Counted from the stretch's first letter, positions 45,993 to 56,445 are shown. The stretch: DNA of 64,000 nucleotides from Buddleja alternifolia (GCA_019426215.1 CM033400.1:11144568-11208567), one strand, 5' to 3'. Program-made: numbers and translations. Notes: generated by a model from the letters alone, not told the origin.

Positions 45993-48958
45993 ATGTCGAG
46001 GGCGAACACAGTTGACGTTTTGGTATACACGGATGGTCAAATTATTGAAGAGTCAAATTCAGTAAGATATAGCACTCGTCCAAGCACTAATATGAGAATA
46101 TCTCGTACGATCACATACGCTAAATTGTTGGAGAAGTTATACGCGAGAACAAGAACTTATCAGAATCATTTTTCATTTAAAGTAATTATAAAGTTTGAAT
46201 TTGAAAAGAGAAACATGACGAGGGAGAGCACAATGGAGATCAAAGATGATGAAACTTTAGCACTTTTCTTGGATCTTAACAATGTTGATAAATTCATCGA
46301 GCTTTATATTGAGAAAGAACCAATCGAACATCAGAGTCAAAAAAGCTCGTTGTTAACCCAAGTCACGTCGTTAACGCCACCCCAGTGCATGATGTACTTT
46401 ACACAGCCCGCAGTGCCCCGATTTGAATATGCAATCACAAGCCCCATTTATGTCATATTTTACACAGGCCACAGTACCCGATTTAAATACGCAGTCGCAG
46501 TCGCAATCACATGTGTTGGGAAATCATGAGTATCATGATTTTTTTTCAAGTGGTTTGGGGAGTTCTACAATTCACGATTTGCATCAAGGTAGTTTATTCT
46601 TTTATTTACATTATGTAGTTTATTTTTAAATTTCATATTTGTGTACTTTTCTTTGCAGAATTGTAAAATGAGTTAACCTTTTTGTGATTTACATTTTTAG
46701 GTGCTTCTACATCGGGTCATTCGTTTGGTCGTTTTCAAAATGTACAAAATTTCCCTTTGGAGAATCGTCGTTTGATGAATTTTGTAGTTTCTGACGTGGA
46801 AGCAGGTAATTATGAATTTTCTAATAAGTTTCATAATTGTTGTATCCTTTGATTCATGGCTTGTTATTCTTATTTTTACATACTATCGTCATATTTATCT
46901 TTAATTGCAGGTCCGTCTAGACCAAGCCATCATGACTTTGAGCAACCCAATTTTGGGTTTAGTGATTTTGCAGACGTTGAGAATGATGATAATGGAAGTG
47001 ACGATGAAAGTCGTGATTCTGACTGTTCGATCCATCATCATACAGACGCCGAGTTGGAACAAAGGCGCAACAATGCAACAATGGATGAGGATGAAGATGA
47101 TCATGATAATAATGTACCGATGAATGAAGATGTCCCTCCCAAAAAAGCCGAAGAAAGACTTCATGAAGTGCTCCCATTCTATTTCACCAGCTACCCAGAA
47201 GTAGAGGAGATTCACTGTATCGACAAAGTTCAGGTTTGAGCAGGAGAATAATTTATGATAACGCGAAAGGTAATCTTTGTAAGGGCCAAGTCTTTGACAA
47301 CAAACTCAGCTTGCAAGCAGCGGTGAAAAACTACCACGTGCAGCATGCACGGCGCGAGTTTAAGGTCATAATTAGTAATCCGAGAGTGTATGCTGTAGAA
47401 TGCAGAATAGATGCCCTTTTAAACTGCGGGGAGCTTTGTTGAAGAATACTAACTTTTGGAAAATTACAAGGTATGAAGGGACACACACATGTTTTGCAGA
47501 AGATTGTTCTAAGAACCACTTTAACTTGGACATAAACACGATTGCAAATGAAATTCTACCTGAAGTTAGGAAGGATCCGTCATACAAAGTCGGTCTAATT
47601 GTACTAACAGTGCAGAAAAAATGGAAATTTGATATTCATATGGGAAGGCTTGGTACAGTTTGCGTCGTGCAAATGAGATTATATACGTGACGTGGGAAGA
47701 GTCCATTATGAGGTTGCCTAAATTTTTGGGAGCAATGAAGAAGTGGAATCCGGGGACGGTTGTTGAATGGCGGCACAAAAATCCCGATCAAAATCCAAAA
47801 ATGTTGAAATTTATGTTTTGGGCATTCAAGCCATGTATAGATGGATTCCGACATTGTCGACGAATCATATGTGTTGACGGGACTCATGTGTACGCACGCC
47901 ACAAGGCGAAGTTGTTATGCGCGTCAACTCTGGATGGAAATCAGAACATTTTGCCTCTAACATTCGCTATTGTTGATAATGAGTCCAACGAGTCTTGGTT
48001 ATGGTTTCTGCAATTGATCTGCAAACATTTTTTTATGCCTGATGAAGGTGTTTGCCTTATTTCAGATCGTCATAAGGGCTTATTAAATGCTACTCAATAT
48101 ATGCCCGCGTTTACCCCTCCACTGGGAGCTCATAGATATTGCCTCCGACATGTGACTTCAAACTTTAATACTCAATTCAAAAGTAAAGCCATGAAGGAAC
48201 TCTGTTATGCGGCAGGTATGACACATAACCAACGAAAGTTTGACCAAGCAATGGAACTTATTGGCAATAAGGATCCAGTTGCGTTGAATTATCTGAAAGC
48301 TATCCCACGAGAAAAGTGGACACTGGCATATGATGGAGGGATGCGCGAAGGCATTATGACGACGAATATGGGAGAAAGCTTAAACAATGTATTGAAAGGT
48401 ACTCGACATCTTCCACCCACATCAATTGTTGAGTGCACATTTTATCGTATTGTCCAATATTTTGCTGATCGAGTGCGAATGGCTCATGCAATGAGGGCAC
48501 AACCTTTCACCACATATGCGTATAAAATGTACAATGAGTGCGACAAAAAATCTACAAATCACTGGGCAGAAGTTTTTTCTTGGCAGCATGAGACAGGTCA
48601 CGTTAAAACGGGTCGACAGATCGGGTCCAGTAATCATCATTACTCGGTCGACATCAAAGCTAAATATTGCTCTTGTGGAAAATGGACTCTTCATCGAATT
48701 CCGTGCTCACATGCAATAAAATTATGTACAAAATTAGGGATTAGGTCGACCGAGCTTGTTGAAAAAAATTACCTGACCTCCGAATATTTGAAAACATACA
48801 AAGGGAAGTTCTACCCGTTGGTGGAATCACATTATTGGGATACTCCCAATTGTGAGTTGGTCCATGACCCTGATCTAAGGAAGCCACCTACTGTAGGCCG
48901 GCAACGGAGCACTCACATTCACAATGAGATAGACTGGGCAGAGTTAGACTCAGATTAG
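45993..48958 (+). pseudogene. MuDR-type transposase gene, three exons, frameshifted
   Basis: Exon 1 (45993-46588) starts MSRANTVDVLVYTDGQ and encodes the N-terminal region common in plant MULE proteins, then a Gln/Ser-rich part. Intron 1 (46589-46700) and intron 2 (46806-46910) are GT-AG, phase 1. Exon 3 (46911-48958) encodes an acidic linker, the MuDR DNA-binding domain (KGQVFDNKLSLQAAVKNYHV to GTHTC), the MULE catalytic domain (D in CVDGTH, D in LISDRHKG; the Glu was not placed) and a SWIM zinc finger (CSCGKWTLHRIPCSHAI). One-base lesions break the frame near 46415, 47236, 47404 and 47634; from 47660 a 432-codon ORF stays open to the stop. It should cut and join the element's ends in the nucleus, but this copy cannot make the whole protein. 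Confidence 0.9.
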
Positions 48959-49002
48959 AGTCAAAGAAAACAATTTTATGTTTTAAAAAACCTATTTTTT
49001 TT

Positions 49003-49790
49003 TAATTTTCTGGCTTGTATTTGGCATATTTCTGTGCATTTTTGGGCTACGACTTGAACATAAAAGTTGCAGGTCATGCTATGAAATTTGTAAACACGTA
49101 AGTTTTGGCTCATTTGGATGCCTGAGTGAAGACATATGGCCGCGCAAAACACGGCCGTTTGGAAAGTTTTATGTTAAAAAACTGTTTTTATTTTTTATTT
49201 TCTGGCTTGTATTTGGCATGTTTATGTGCGTGTTTTGGCTACGACTTGAACATAAAAGTTGTAGTTCATGTTATTCACTTTTGAAACACGTAAGTTTTGG
49301 CTCATTTGGATGCCCGAGTAAAGAGATATGGCCACGCAAAACACGGCCGTTTGGAAAGTTTTATGTTAAAAAAACTGTTTTTTATTTTATTTTTTGGCTT
49401 GTATTTGGCATGTTTATGTGCGTGTTTTGGCTACGACTTGAACATAAAAGTTGTAGGTCATGTTATGAACTTTGTAAACACGTAAGTTTTGGCTCATTTG
49501 GATGCCCGAGTGAAGAGATATGGCCACGCAAAACACGACCGTTTGGAAAGTTTTATGTTAAAAAACTGTTTTTTATTTTATTTTCTGGCTTGTATTTGGT
49601 ATGTTTATGTGTGTGTTTTGGCTACGACTTGAACATAAAAGTTGCAGGTCATGTTATGAACTTTGTAAACACATAAGTTTTGGCTCATTTGGATGCCCGA
49701 GTGAAGAGATATGGCCACGCAAAACAGGCCCATTTGACTTGAATAAAAATAGTTATGTTCATTTTTTTCCCCTTTTCTGGCTCAGAATAA
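49003..49790. repeat. 192-bp tandem array, four copies
   Basis: TGGCTTGTATTTGGCATGTT recurs at 49011, 49203, 49395 and 49586, and a diverged TTTTCTGGCTCAG follows at 49775 and 49908. Units contain CGACTTGAACATAAAAGTTG, TTTTGGCTCATTTGGATGCC and CGAGTGAAGAGATATGGCC. Because 192 is a multiple of three, one frame stays open over 49218-49676; no other sign of coding. It starts 45 bp after the transposase stop. A related array lies at 63525-64000. Confidence 0.92.
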
Positions 49791-49992
49791 AAAACTAATT
49801 TTGCAAATTAGTATAATTCATTGAAATTACAATACAATAAAAAAAAATTTATTCAAAACACGCCCCATAGACGCTCTTTCTCAACAATAATTACGTAAAT
49901 TTTTTTTTATTTTCTGGCTCAGAATAACAAACTAATTTTGCAAATTAGTCAATATTAACAAACAATACTAATTTTGCAAAAACGTATTCACT

Positions 49993-50382
49993 TTATTCAT
50001 CTTCATCTGACATGTAGTAGTCTGATCTGTATGAAGGATGAGTCAAAACATTTCGTATTTCGCAACGTGTGAGTCTTTGGCCTCGTTCGAATGCAAGTTC
50101 TTCTGCAAGTTCAAGCATGTGATATCTACAACGACGTAAAATCATTCTGTTGTTTTCGATTCTTGTTCTTGAAACAACCCTCCTACAATTTTCTTCACCA
50201 TCTCTGGGCATCATCAAAGATCTATGTCGTGGAATTCGCACGCCGAGTCTTCGAAGATCATTAATCAATTCCTCAGATTCGAGCACCCGATGAGCTCATT
50301 CCCTTCTGAGCCCACAACAATACTCAATAGGGTCCTCATTGACCAACTCCTGGTAGTCACGTTTCTTTCTACTAACAACCAT
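49993..50382 (-). pseudogene. Small ORF A of the MULE, unknown function
   Basis: A minus-strand frame from ATG 50382 (MVVSRKKRDYQELV) to TAA at 49993 covers about 129 codons, with one in-frame TGA at 50296-50298; the part after it (from 50286) is 97 codons. The product is Arg-rich and ends in an acidic RSDYYMSDEDE tail. It is clearly related to ORF B at 50738-51196 on the other strand: shared RxRxENNRM, a Leu/Glu helical stretch and the RSDxxMSDE tail. No known domain is recognised. The two lie head to head, so they may share a promoter region. Confidence 0.6.
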
Positions 50383-50471
50383 GTTTGTCGATGTATAGAG
50401 TTATGATTATCTCCCATTTTCGTGTTGAATCTCAAAATAATGTAACATGAAGTGATTTGTGTTGTGAAGTC

Positions 50472-50720
50472 GGTATATATACATAGGGGGTGAACTACTG
50501 TATTCGGAAGTTGTAGTCACAGGTTGAAAGTTGTAGTCACGGGTTTTGCATTTTTGTCTGCATTGTTTGTAGTCACGGGTTCGTCATTTTTGTCTGCATT
50601 GTTTGTAGTCACGGGTTCGTCATTTTTGTCTGCATTGTTTGTAGTCACGGGTTTTGCCTTTTTGTCTGCATTGTATTCGGAATTATGAGTATATATACAA
50701 AGGGAGTGAACACCAATCTC
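50472..50720. promoter_or_regulatory. Shared divergent promoter region with duplicated TATA block
   Basis: The palindromic GTATATATAC occurs at about 50473 and 50689, each followed by ATAGGGGGTGAAC or AAAGGGAGTGAAC. The second copy is about 45 bp upstream of ORF B's ATG (50738). Because the TATA block is palindromic, the first could serve ORF A on the minus strand. The 36-bp repeat array lies between them. Confidence 0.45.
50531..50674. repeat. 36-bp tandem array, four copies
   Basis: TTGTAGTCACGGGTTCGTCA plus TTTTTGTCTGCATTG repeats at 50531, 50567, 50603 and 50639 with few changes. The period is 12 codons and a minus-strand frame reads NADKNDEPVTTN repeats, but it sits in the intergenic promoter region and is better read as a regulatory or structural array. 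Not a CRISPR: no spacers. Confidence 0.9.
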
Positions 50721-50737
50721 AACAATAATTATTAAAA

Positions 50738-51196
50738 ATGAAGCCATTTAGAGCCCCAAAGTTGTATTACACTCTTGGTGATATTTTTCGTGCCATGGGT
50801 CGCAGTTGGCAGTTAGATGATGATTACTATTACTCATTGAATCCCAATCATAGATATTCAGAAAGATATTTGCGAACGATGGAAGATGAATGGCTTCATT
50901 GTGTCCAAGAACAAGACGGGCTTGTCGTGGATTGTCATCAACGTCAAATTTTTTGCCCCAGACTAAGAGCCATACTCATACCTCGTGTAACGCCACAGGA
51001 AAAAACTACAGCACTCAATAGGATTCGTGAGGAGAATAACAGGATGGTTATGTGTATGCAACGTCTAAATTACCAAGAAATTTCTCGAGAATACGCATTA
51101 TGTGGTAATGTGCAAGAAGCAAGAGCCCGGTGGGAGCTTAGTATAGGTTCTGAGTATCGATCGGACATTGAAATGTCTGATGAGGAGAATAACTAG
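50738..51196 (+). CDS. Small ORF B of the MULE, unknown function (152 aa)
   Basis: Intact 152-codon ORF from ATG 50738 to TAG. The N-terminal half (MKPFRAPKLYYTLGDIFRAM, then a Tyr-rich DDDYYYSLNPNHRY) is followed by a helical, charged half with RIREENNRMVMCMQRLNY and an acidic C-terminus (SDIEMSDEENN). It is a paralogue of ORF A (49993-50382). No known domain is recognised and no signal peptide or membrane segment is evident. A TATA-like GTATATATAC lies about 45 bp upstream. Being intact while its neighbours are broken could mean recent decay of the others, chance, or retained use. It could be an accessory factor for transposition; this is a guess. Confidence 0.6.
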   Translation: MKPFRAPKLYYTLGDIFRAMGRSWQLDDDYYYSLNPNHRYSERYLRTMEDEWLHCVQEQDGLVVDCHQRQIFCPRLRAILIPRVTPQEKTTALNRIREENNRMVMCMQRLNYQEISREYALCGNVQEARARWELSIGSEYRSDIEMSDEENN

Positions 51197-51349
51197 ATTC
51201 CTGTCAATTAGTTTTATATTAATTCAATGTTCGTATTGATTTCGTAATTGTTTTGTCTTCAATTAAAACAATTATGTCAATAAAATTATATTATTCACAT
51301 GCATTATCCAAAACACCACAAAAAAATATAAATACAACGACTAAATAAA

Positions 51350-53715
51350 CTATCTATGCGACCGATAACCCCGATGTCTACCTGTTCCACAATCTGGGGA
51401 CCACCTCGTCCTCGTAGACCTTCTCATATTTGCTTCTTCCTCACCATCATTGTATTCAACTGGTGATACATTAAATTGTACATGAGGCGAATGTGTAATT
51501 CTTTGATGTAGAGGTGCATCACTCCACTGCTCCATATCGAGATCAGTCAAATTCCATGTCAGCGTACTGATACCTTGTCCTTGATTGTGAAAATTGACGG
51601 GCACATTAGTCACGGGTGATTGGGCCATGGTGGGAATGTAAACGTCGTTAGGGTTGGGACGAGGTTGAGCCAAGCTCGATCCTTCAGCATTAAATTGATC
51701 ATGATAAGTCGAGCTCGATCCTTCGGCATGGAAGTGACTATGAACACCTGAGCTTGATCCTCGAGCATTGAAGTGACCATGGAAAGCCGAGCTCGATCCT
51801 CCAGCATGTTCATCATTTACATGAGCACCGGTGGCTACATTGCCACTACATGTGACCATATCCTGGATGTTCTTCATTCTAGATTGCAGTTCCCTAATTG
51901 TCATGGGATCACTAGTTTGGGCAATTTGTTCCATTGCATTTTACACCTCTTCAATTTGGTTGAACTGAAAATAAAAAATAACAAATACTATCAACTAAAA
52001 AAAAGTTCTTAAATAAATAACATTAAATTAACTATCAATGGAAAACAATACCAAATACTAACCACATTTTGCAATAGAGCGGCTGACCCGGCCTGGTGTC
52101 CCGCACCTCTCCTAGTCAATCGGGGTGAAATGTAACGACGAGTGATTCGGTCATACCAATCTTCGTATCCTTCATCGGTCTGGTCTCCACCCTCCTCAAT
52201 ATAGTGTCCAATCACAACGTACGATTGACGATTATTCCACAATGCAATTTCTCGAGCGTGTTTAGCCAACCAATTAGTAGTGGACTTACCCTTTCGGGTG
52301 ACCCTCCCAACACATCCAGGTGTGCGTGGAATATATTGGCGTATTCCGAACAGTCGAAGAACACGCTCAGGACGATGACACTCTACGATGGCAAAGAATA
52401 TCATCGGAACTGATGCTCGCCATACGTTATCATTCAAACATTGAGGTGGCAACTCGGCAATGTCTGCATCGTTGAGGTTGTACGGTGTCCAAACAAACTG
52501 AAATACGAAAAAATGATTTAGAATATATTAGTAGGAGATAATTATAACTTCATAATAATTTGAAAAAAAACAAAAAATTCCCGACTCACATGTCCATCCG
52601 CCATCTGATCTAGACCATCTCTAATTGGTCGGACGTTGTGAGTGACTGAAGCAGTATTTGTAGTAGGTCGATACCACCTTCAAACAATAATCATTGAAAA
52701 TAATTTAAAAAAATTAAACGTTTCTTAATTAAACACAATCTTCAAATGGTAAATTATCGTGCAGCATAAGGTGCTCGGGCAATGTCATCCACATCAGCTA
52801 CCACCATCTGTCTCGGTACCCCATCAGGCCTTACAATCCAAATCCTACTCCACGCCCATATCTGTTAAATGACAAAAATATTAATTGAATAACCACGAAT
52901 TATTATACCAGAAATAATAAAGTCTAAATAATAATTTTTCTCACCTGTAATAATGGCATGAAACCTCCAATATTTTTGCAATCTACTTGGGAACCACTCG
53001 ACAATTTGCAGTATAAATGAGCCAATACCGTGCTCCCCCAACTGTATGTGTGTGCTAAGTTTATATCTTCAAACACAGTCAACCACACTATAGGAATAAC
53101 ATTTCCTGTGGTGTCGGCGCACATCACACCCCCTAACAACAAAAGTGCCCAACAACGGGCTACCTGATCAACTAAAAATTCTTCAGATTGATCATTTATT
53201 TGGAATGGCGCACTCACCACATGGTTAGCAAGTTTTCGTACTGATATTCTATAACCGTGCTTGAAATCTTCTGGCGTTAAATACAATCCTAATTGTTCAT
53301 ATACATATAAGACGTAACTTTCATATCCTTAGAACTGCCTATGTGCAACTACAGCCCCACCATCAATTGGTAGACCATATAAAACAACAACATCTTGGAG
53401 AGTTATCGTAGCTTCTCCGGTCCTAAAATGAAATGTATTTGTCTCTGGGCGCCATCTTTCAATTAGGGCCTTCACAAGGCCCATGTCATTTGTAAAATGA
53501 GATAACTGGTATACCCTATAAAACCTAATCTCATCAAGCTTTACCTTGACGCGGTGATGTAGAGGATGTCCAAAGGCAATCTCGAAATATGCAGCGTCAG
53601 CTCGCCGGACACGTTGAGTGAAGTCTGGATAATGAGCAACTACCTCAGATACATGATTGTCCTAATCATACAATACGCTCGGATCAACCGGTCCATATAC
53701 ATTACGCTCAGCCAT
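51350..53715 (-). pseudogene. Plant mobile domain (MAIN-like / PP7-long-form-like) gene, five exons
   Basis: Exons on the minus strand: 53715-52945, 52861-52758, 52677-52590, 52497-52063 and 51964-51350, about 670 codons. Exon 1 starts MAERNVYGPVDPSVLYD and holds the plant mobile domain signature (DMGLVKALIERWRPETNTFH, then ATITLQDVVVLYGLPIDG). Exon 4 continues the domain (RASVPMIFFAIVECHRPERV); exon 5 encodes a Gly/Ser/His-rich repeat tail. Introns 1, 3 and 4 are GT-AG in phase 0. Lesions: TAG 53662-53664, TAA 53329-53331, an intron 2 donor reading GATAAT instead of GT, and a TAA near the start of exon 5. The domain is known both from transposons and from host genes MAIN and MAIL1, which act in silencing and meristem maintenance. 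Here it is MULE cargo and not functional as it stands. Confidence 0.85.
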
Positions 53716-53779
53716 CCTGCATTTACATATCCACAACAATGTTAATTTACATTCTACGATATAAATTACATTTATATAT

Positions 53780-54920
53780 TTAGTAAATTGTATCTATTAA
53801 TTCGAAATTGACATTATACCTAAAACTCAAAATTGACATTATACGTAAAATTAAAAAAAAAATATTAATTTCAATTTAAAAAATTGAATTTAAATATACT
53901 AATTTGAACTACTGATCGAATCTACACCTAACTACTCCAAATTAAACCTATCAATTCGAACGTTTAGAAAACGCTTCCATACAATTCCAAATTAAACCAA
54001 ACCTATAAATTCAAAAAATTATACCAAACATTTCCAAAAAGATAGCAACCAATTTAAAATTAAAGCTAACTACTCCAAATTTGAAAATTATAGCAACTAA
54101 TACGAACATTATACCAAACAATTGCAAAATATACCAACCTATTCAAAAATAAATCTAACTACTCGAAATTAAGCCTATTTATTTGAACTTATAGGTCCCA
54201 AACAATTCCAAATTAAACCTACCAACTAGAAATCAATCCTAACAATCCAAAATTAAACACTAAACATACAAATTATACCGAACATTTCAACAATTATACC
54301 AACCAATTCCAACAATATACAAACAATTCAAAAATTATACCAAATAATTCCAAAATAACACTAAAAATTGACATTATACCAAAAACTCAAAATTGAGCCT
54401 CAAAATAAAAAATCAATCTACTAATTCAACAATTATACCAACCAATTCCAACATTATACAAACAATTCAAAATTAAACCTACCAACTACAAATCAAACCT
54501 AACAATTCAAAATTAAACACTAAAAATACAAATTATACCGAACATTTCAACAATTATATCAACCAAATCCAACATTATACAAACAATTCAAAAATTATAC
54601 CAAATAATGCCAAAATAACACTAAAAATTAACATAATACCTAAAACTCAAAATTGAGCCTCAAAATCAAAAATCAATCTACTAATTCGACAATTATACCA
54701 AATAATTCAAAAATAATACCAAAAAACCATAAAAAATAGCATAAAAAATTGACATTATACCAAAAAGTCAAAATTAAACCTAAAGATAAAAAATCAACCG
54801 ATTAATTTAATAATTATATCAACATATTCGATATTTATAGCAAAAATACAAAAATTTATCACTAAAAATTCAAATTTTGAACCCTAAATTACAATGTCAT
54901 TACAATAGAAAAACACCCAT
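53780..54920. repeat. AT-rich low-complexity region with a 261-bp duplication
   Basis: Short AATTATACCAA, CAAAATTGA and AATTAAACCTA words recur irregularly. A longer duplication places CCTACCAACTA at 54217 and again at 54478, with about 220 bp of similar sequence after each. No coding sequence. Confidence 0.7.
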
Positions 54921-55056
54921 ATATAAACTCTAAATTTAACAAAATTTAAATAATACCTTACGTTCTTGGTTGACGGAGAAAATTGGAGGCTAAATTTAGA
55001 CAAAAATTCGAGCTCAAAATAGTGAAATTTGAAGGAACAAAATGGTGAAGAAATCG

Positions 55057-55103
55057 CGAGAGAGAGAGAGAGAGAGAGAGGAAGTGAGCAGTGAGCAGTG
55101 AGC
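55057..55103. repeat. (GA)n microsatellite and 7-bp minisatellite
   Basis: GA run at about 55057-55080, followed by CAGTGAG units repeated three times. Confidence 0.85.
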
Positions 55104-55166
55104 GTTTTTTGGCTGGAGGAGGAGCTTTTTTTACTGCTGAGATTTAAAAAAAATAAAATTAAATGC

Positions 55167-55505
55167 TGTTACGACATAACTTATGTCGTAACACGTTAAT
55201 CTTTTTTTTTTAAAAAATAAATTAATGTGTTATGACATAGATCATGTCGTAACACTGCTCGTGTCAGCGATCAACGCTGACGCTGACGTTGACACGAGCA
55301 GTCAGCTTTTATTAAAAATAAAATAAAATATTATGTTACGACATATCGTATGTCGTAACACATTAATTTCTTTTAAAAAAATATATAATATTGTGTTACG
55401 ACATATTCCATGTCGTAACACTATTTTTTTAAAAAAAATATATAAAATGTGCTACGACATAGTATATGTCGTAACACAGCTGTTACAACATACACTATGT
55501 CGTAG
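55167..55505. repeat. Six palindromes next to the MULE right end
   Basis: TGTTACGACATA-type arms with spacers of 3-5 bases form palindromes at 55167-55193, 55227-55255, 55334-55360, 55393-55421, 55449-55477 and 55481-55505. They all share ACGACATA/TATGTCGT. A seventh unrelated imperfect palindrome with CTGCTCGTGTCA / TGACACGAGCAG arms sits at about 55256-55310. Candidates for transposase binding sites or for hairpin RNA production. Confidence 0.9.
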
Positions 55506-55535
55506 ATCCTGAATTCCCCCATTTTTGGGGGTATT

Positions 55536-55579
55536 TTCTAATTTTTTGTTTATTTTTATATTATTTATTTAATTTTCTC
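55536..55579 (-). repeat. Right TIR of Mutator-like element
   Basis: Reverse complement of 45554-45597 with one mismatch. Followed by target duplication GTTATTTCAT. Confidence 0.9.
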
Positions 55580-55947
55580 GTTATTTCATTAACATCTTAC
55601 ACTATAGCATCTCTTACGTTATTTCATAATGCTTGTAAATTAAAGTAAATTCCTAATATGGATAACACATGCACCAAAAAAGTGCCGCAATGTAAAGAAA
55701 AAATGACGCATAAAAATTTAATTGTAAGATATTTTTAAAACAAGTTCAAAATCTCACCACAGACTAGAAATTGTGTCTCCATCATTAACATAAAAGACCC
55801 CTCTGGATAGTGATTGATCCACACACATCCAACATAGCTTATGTACCAATTTCCTCAACAAAAAAATAAAAATAAAAAAATAATATAAATTGAGAAAACA
55901 TAGCTTGTGTACCCGGCCTTTCGTCTATGCAGTTAATATCAATGTCA
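55580..55947. other. Right flank of the MULE, noncoding
   Basis: 55594-55624 repeats the 31 bp found immediately left of the MULE at 45520-45550, so the target contained or acquired a roughly 40-bp duplication. Nothing else recognised. Confidence 0.6.
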
Positions 55948-56365
55948 TGAAAACCGGACCGGACCTGCTGATTAAAACCGAAACCGGCCATCGAACTGAT
56001 CCGGTTATGCGAAAAAACTGTTCATGGATCATAACCGGTCAGAACGTGGTTCAACCGGTCAGAATAGGTCAAAATCGGTTAAAACGGATGATTTTGAAAA
56101 TAAATTAAATTTAACCTTTTAAATTCTAAAAATCTAAAATTGACCCCTTTAAAATTTAAAAATATGCAATTGGCCCCCAAAATATAGGAAATACATATAT
56201 TTTTTCATATTTTCATATATATATAGGAAATACATATTTTTTTTTTCATATTTTTATATTCTATACATTTAATAGTATATTAATTATTATTTATTCCATA
56301 ATTATGAGGTCACCGGTTGACCCAACGGTTGAACTGGTGACTTCTGATCCGATCACTTTTTATAA
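55948..56365. mobile_element. Possible MITE-like repeat upstream of the acyltransferase gene
   Basis: AACCGG-rich blocks (GGATCATAACCGGTCAGAAC, GGTTCAACCGGTCAGAAT) on the left and GAGGTCACCGGTTGACCCAA / CGGTTGAACTGGTGAC on the right are roughly inverted. A 50-bp TATAGGAAATACATAT-type duplication lies at about 56183-56265. The ends are not resolved. It sits 80-500 bp upstream of the TATA box, so it may affect the promoter. Confidence 0.45.
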
Positions 56366-56445
56366 TTAATGTGATGAACTGTGTCATTTTGTAATTAATT
56401 ATCCCAAGTTCACCCCTCCCCTTCCTATTCCACCTTTATAACTTC

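Larger units (their letters stand above)
45554..55579 (+). mobile_element. Mutator-like element carrying a plant mobile domain gene (10,026 bp)
   Basis: The ends are 44-bp inverted repeats (45554-45597 and 55536-55579), the first 39 bases identical and one mismatch in 44, starting GAGAAAATTAAATAAATAAT. They are flanked by GTTATTTTAT (45544-45553) and GTTATTTCAT (55580-55589), a 10-bp target duplication with one difference, as expected for Mutator. Inside are a MuDR-type transposase gene (+), a 192-bp repeat array, two divergent small ORFs, a plant mobile domain gene (-), a repeat-rich AT region and six subterminal palindromes. The transposase and mobile domain genes both carry lesions, so it is probably immobile unless complemented. 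Confidence 0.9.

Noticed and set aside
46901..47215. Overlapping ORFs on both strands in the acidic linker region
   Set aside because: They are shadows of the transposase exon 3 linker, which is rich in GAT/GAA codons and therefore lacks stops in several frames.
49218..49676. 152-codon ORF over the 192-bp array
   Set aside because: The period is a multiple of three, so one open frame is kept open by repetition alone; start and end do not fit a gene and the related array at 63.5 kb does not encode the same peptide.
50531..50674. CRISPR-like array
   Set aside because: Four contiguous 36-bp units without spacers, in plant nuclear DNA.
50517..50747. Minus-strand ORF with NADKNDEPVTTN repeats
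   Set aside because: It lies in the promoter region of ORF B and is explained by the 36-bp tandem array; it has no other support.
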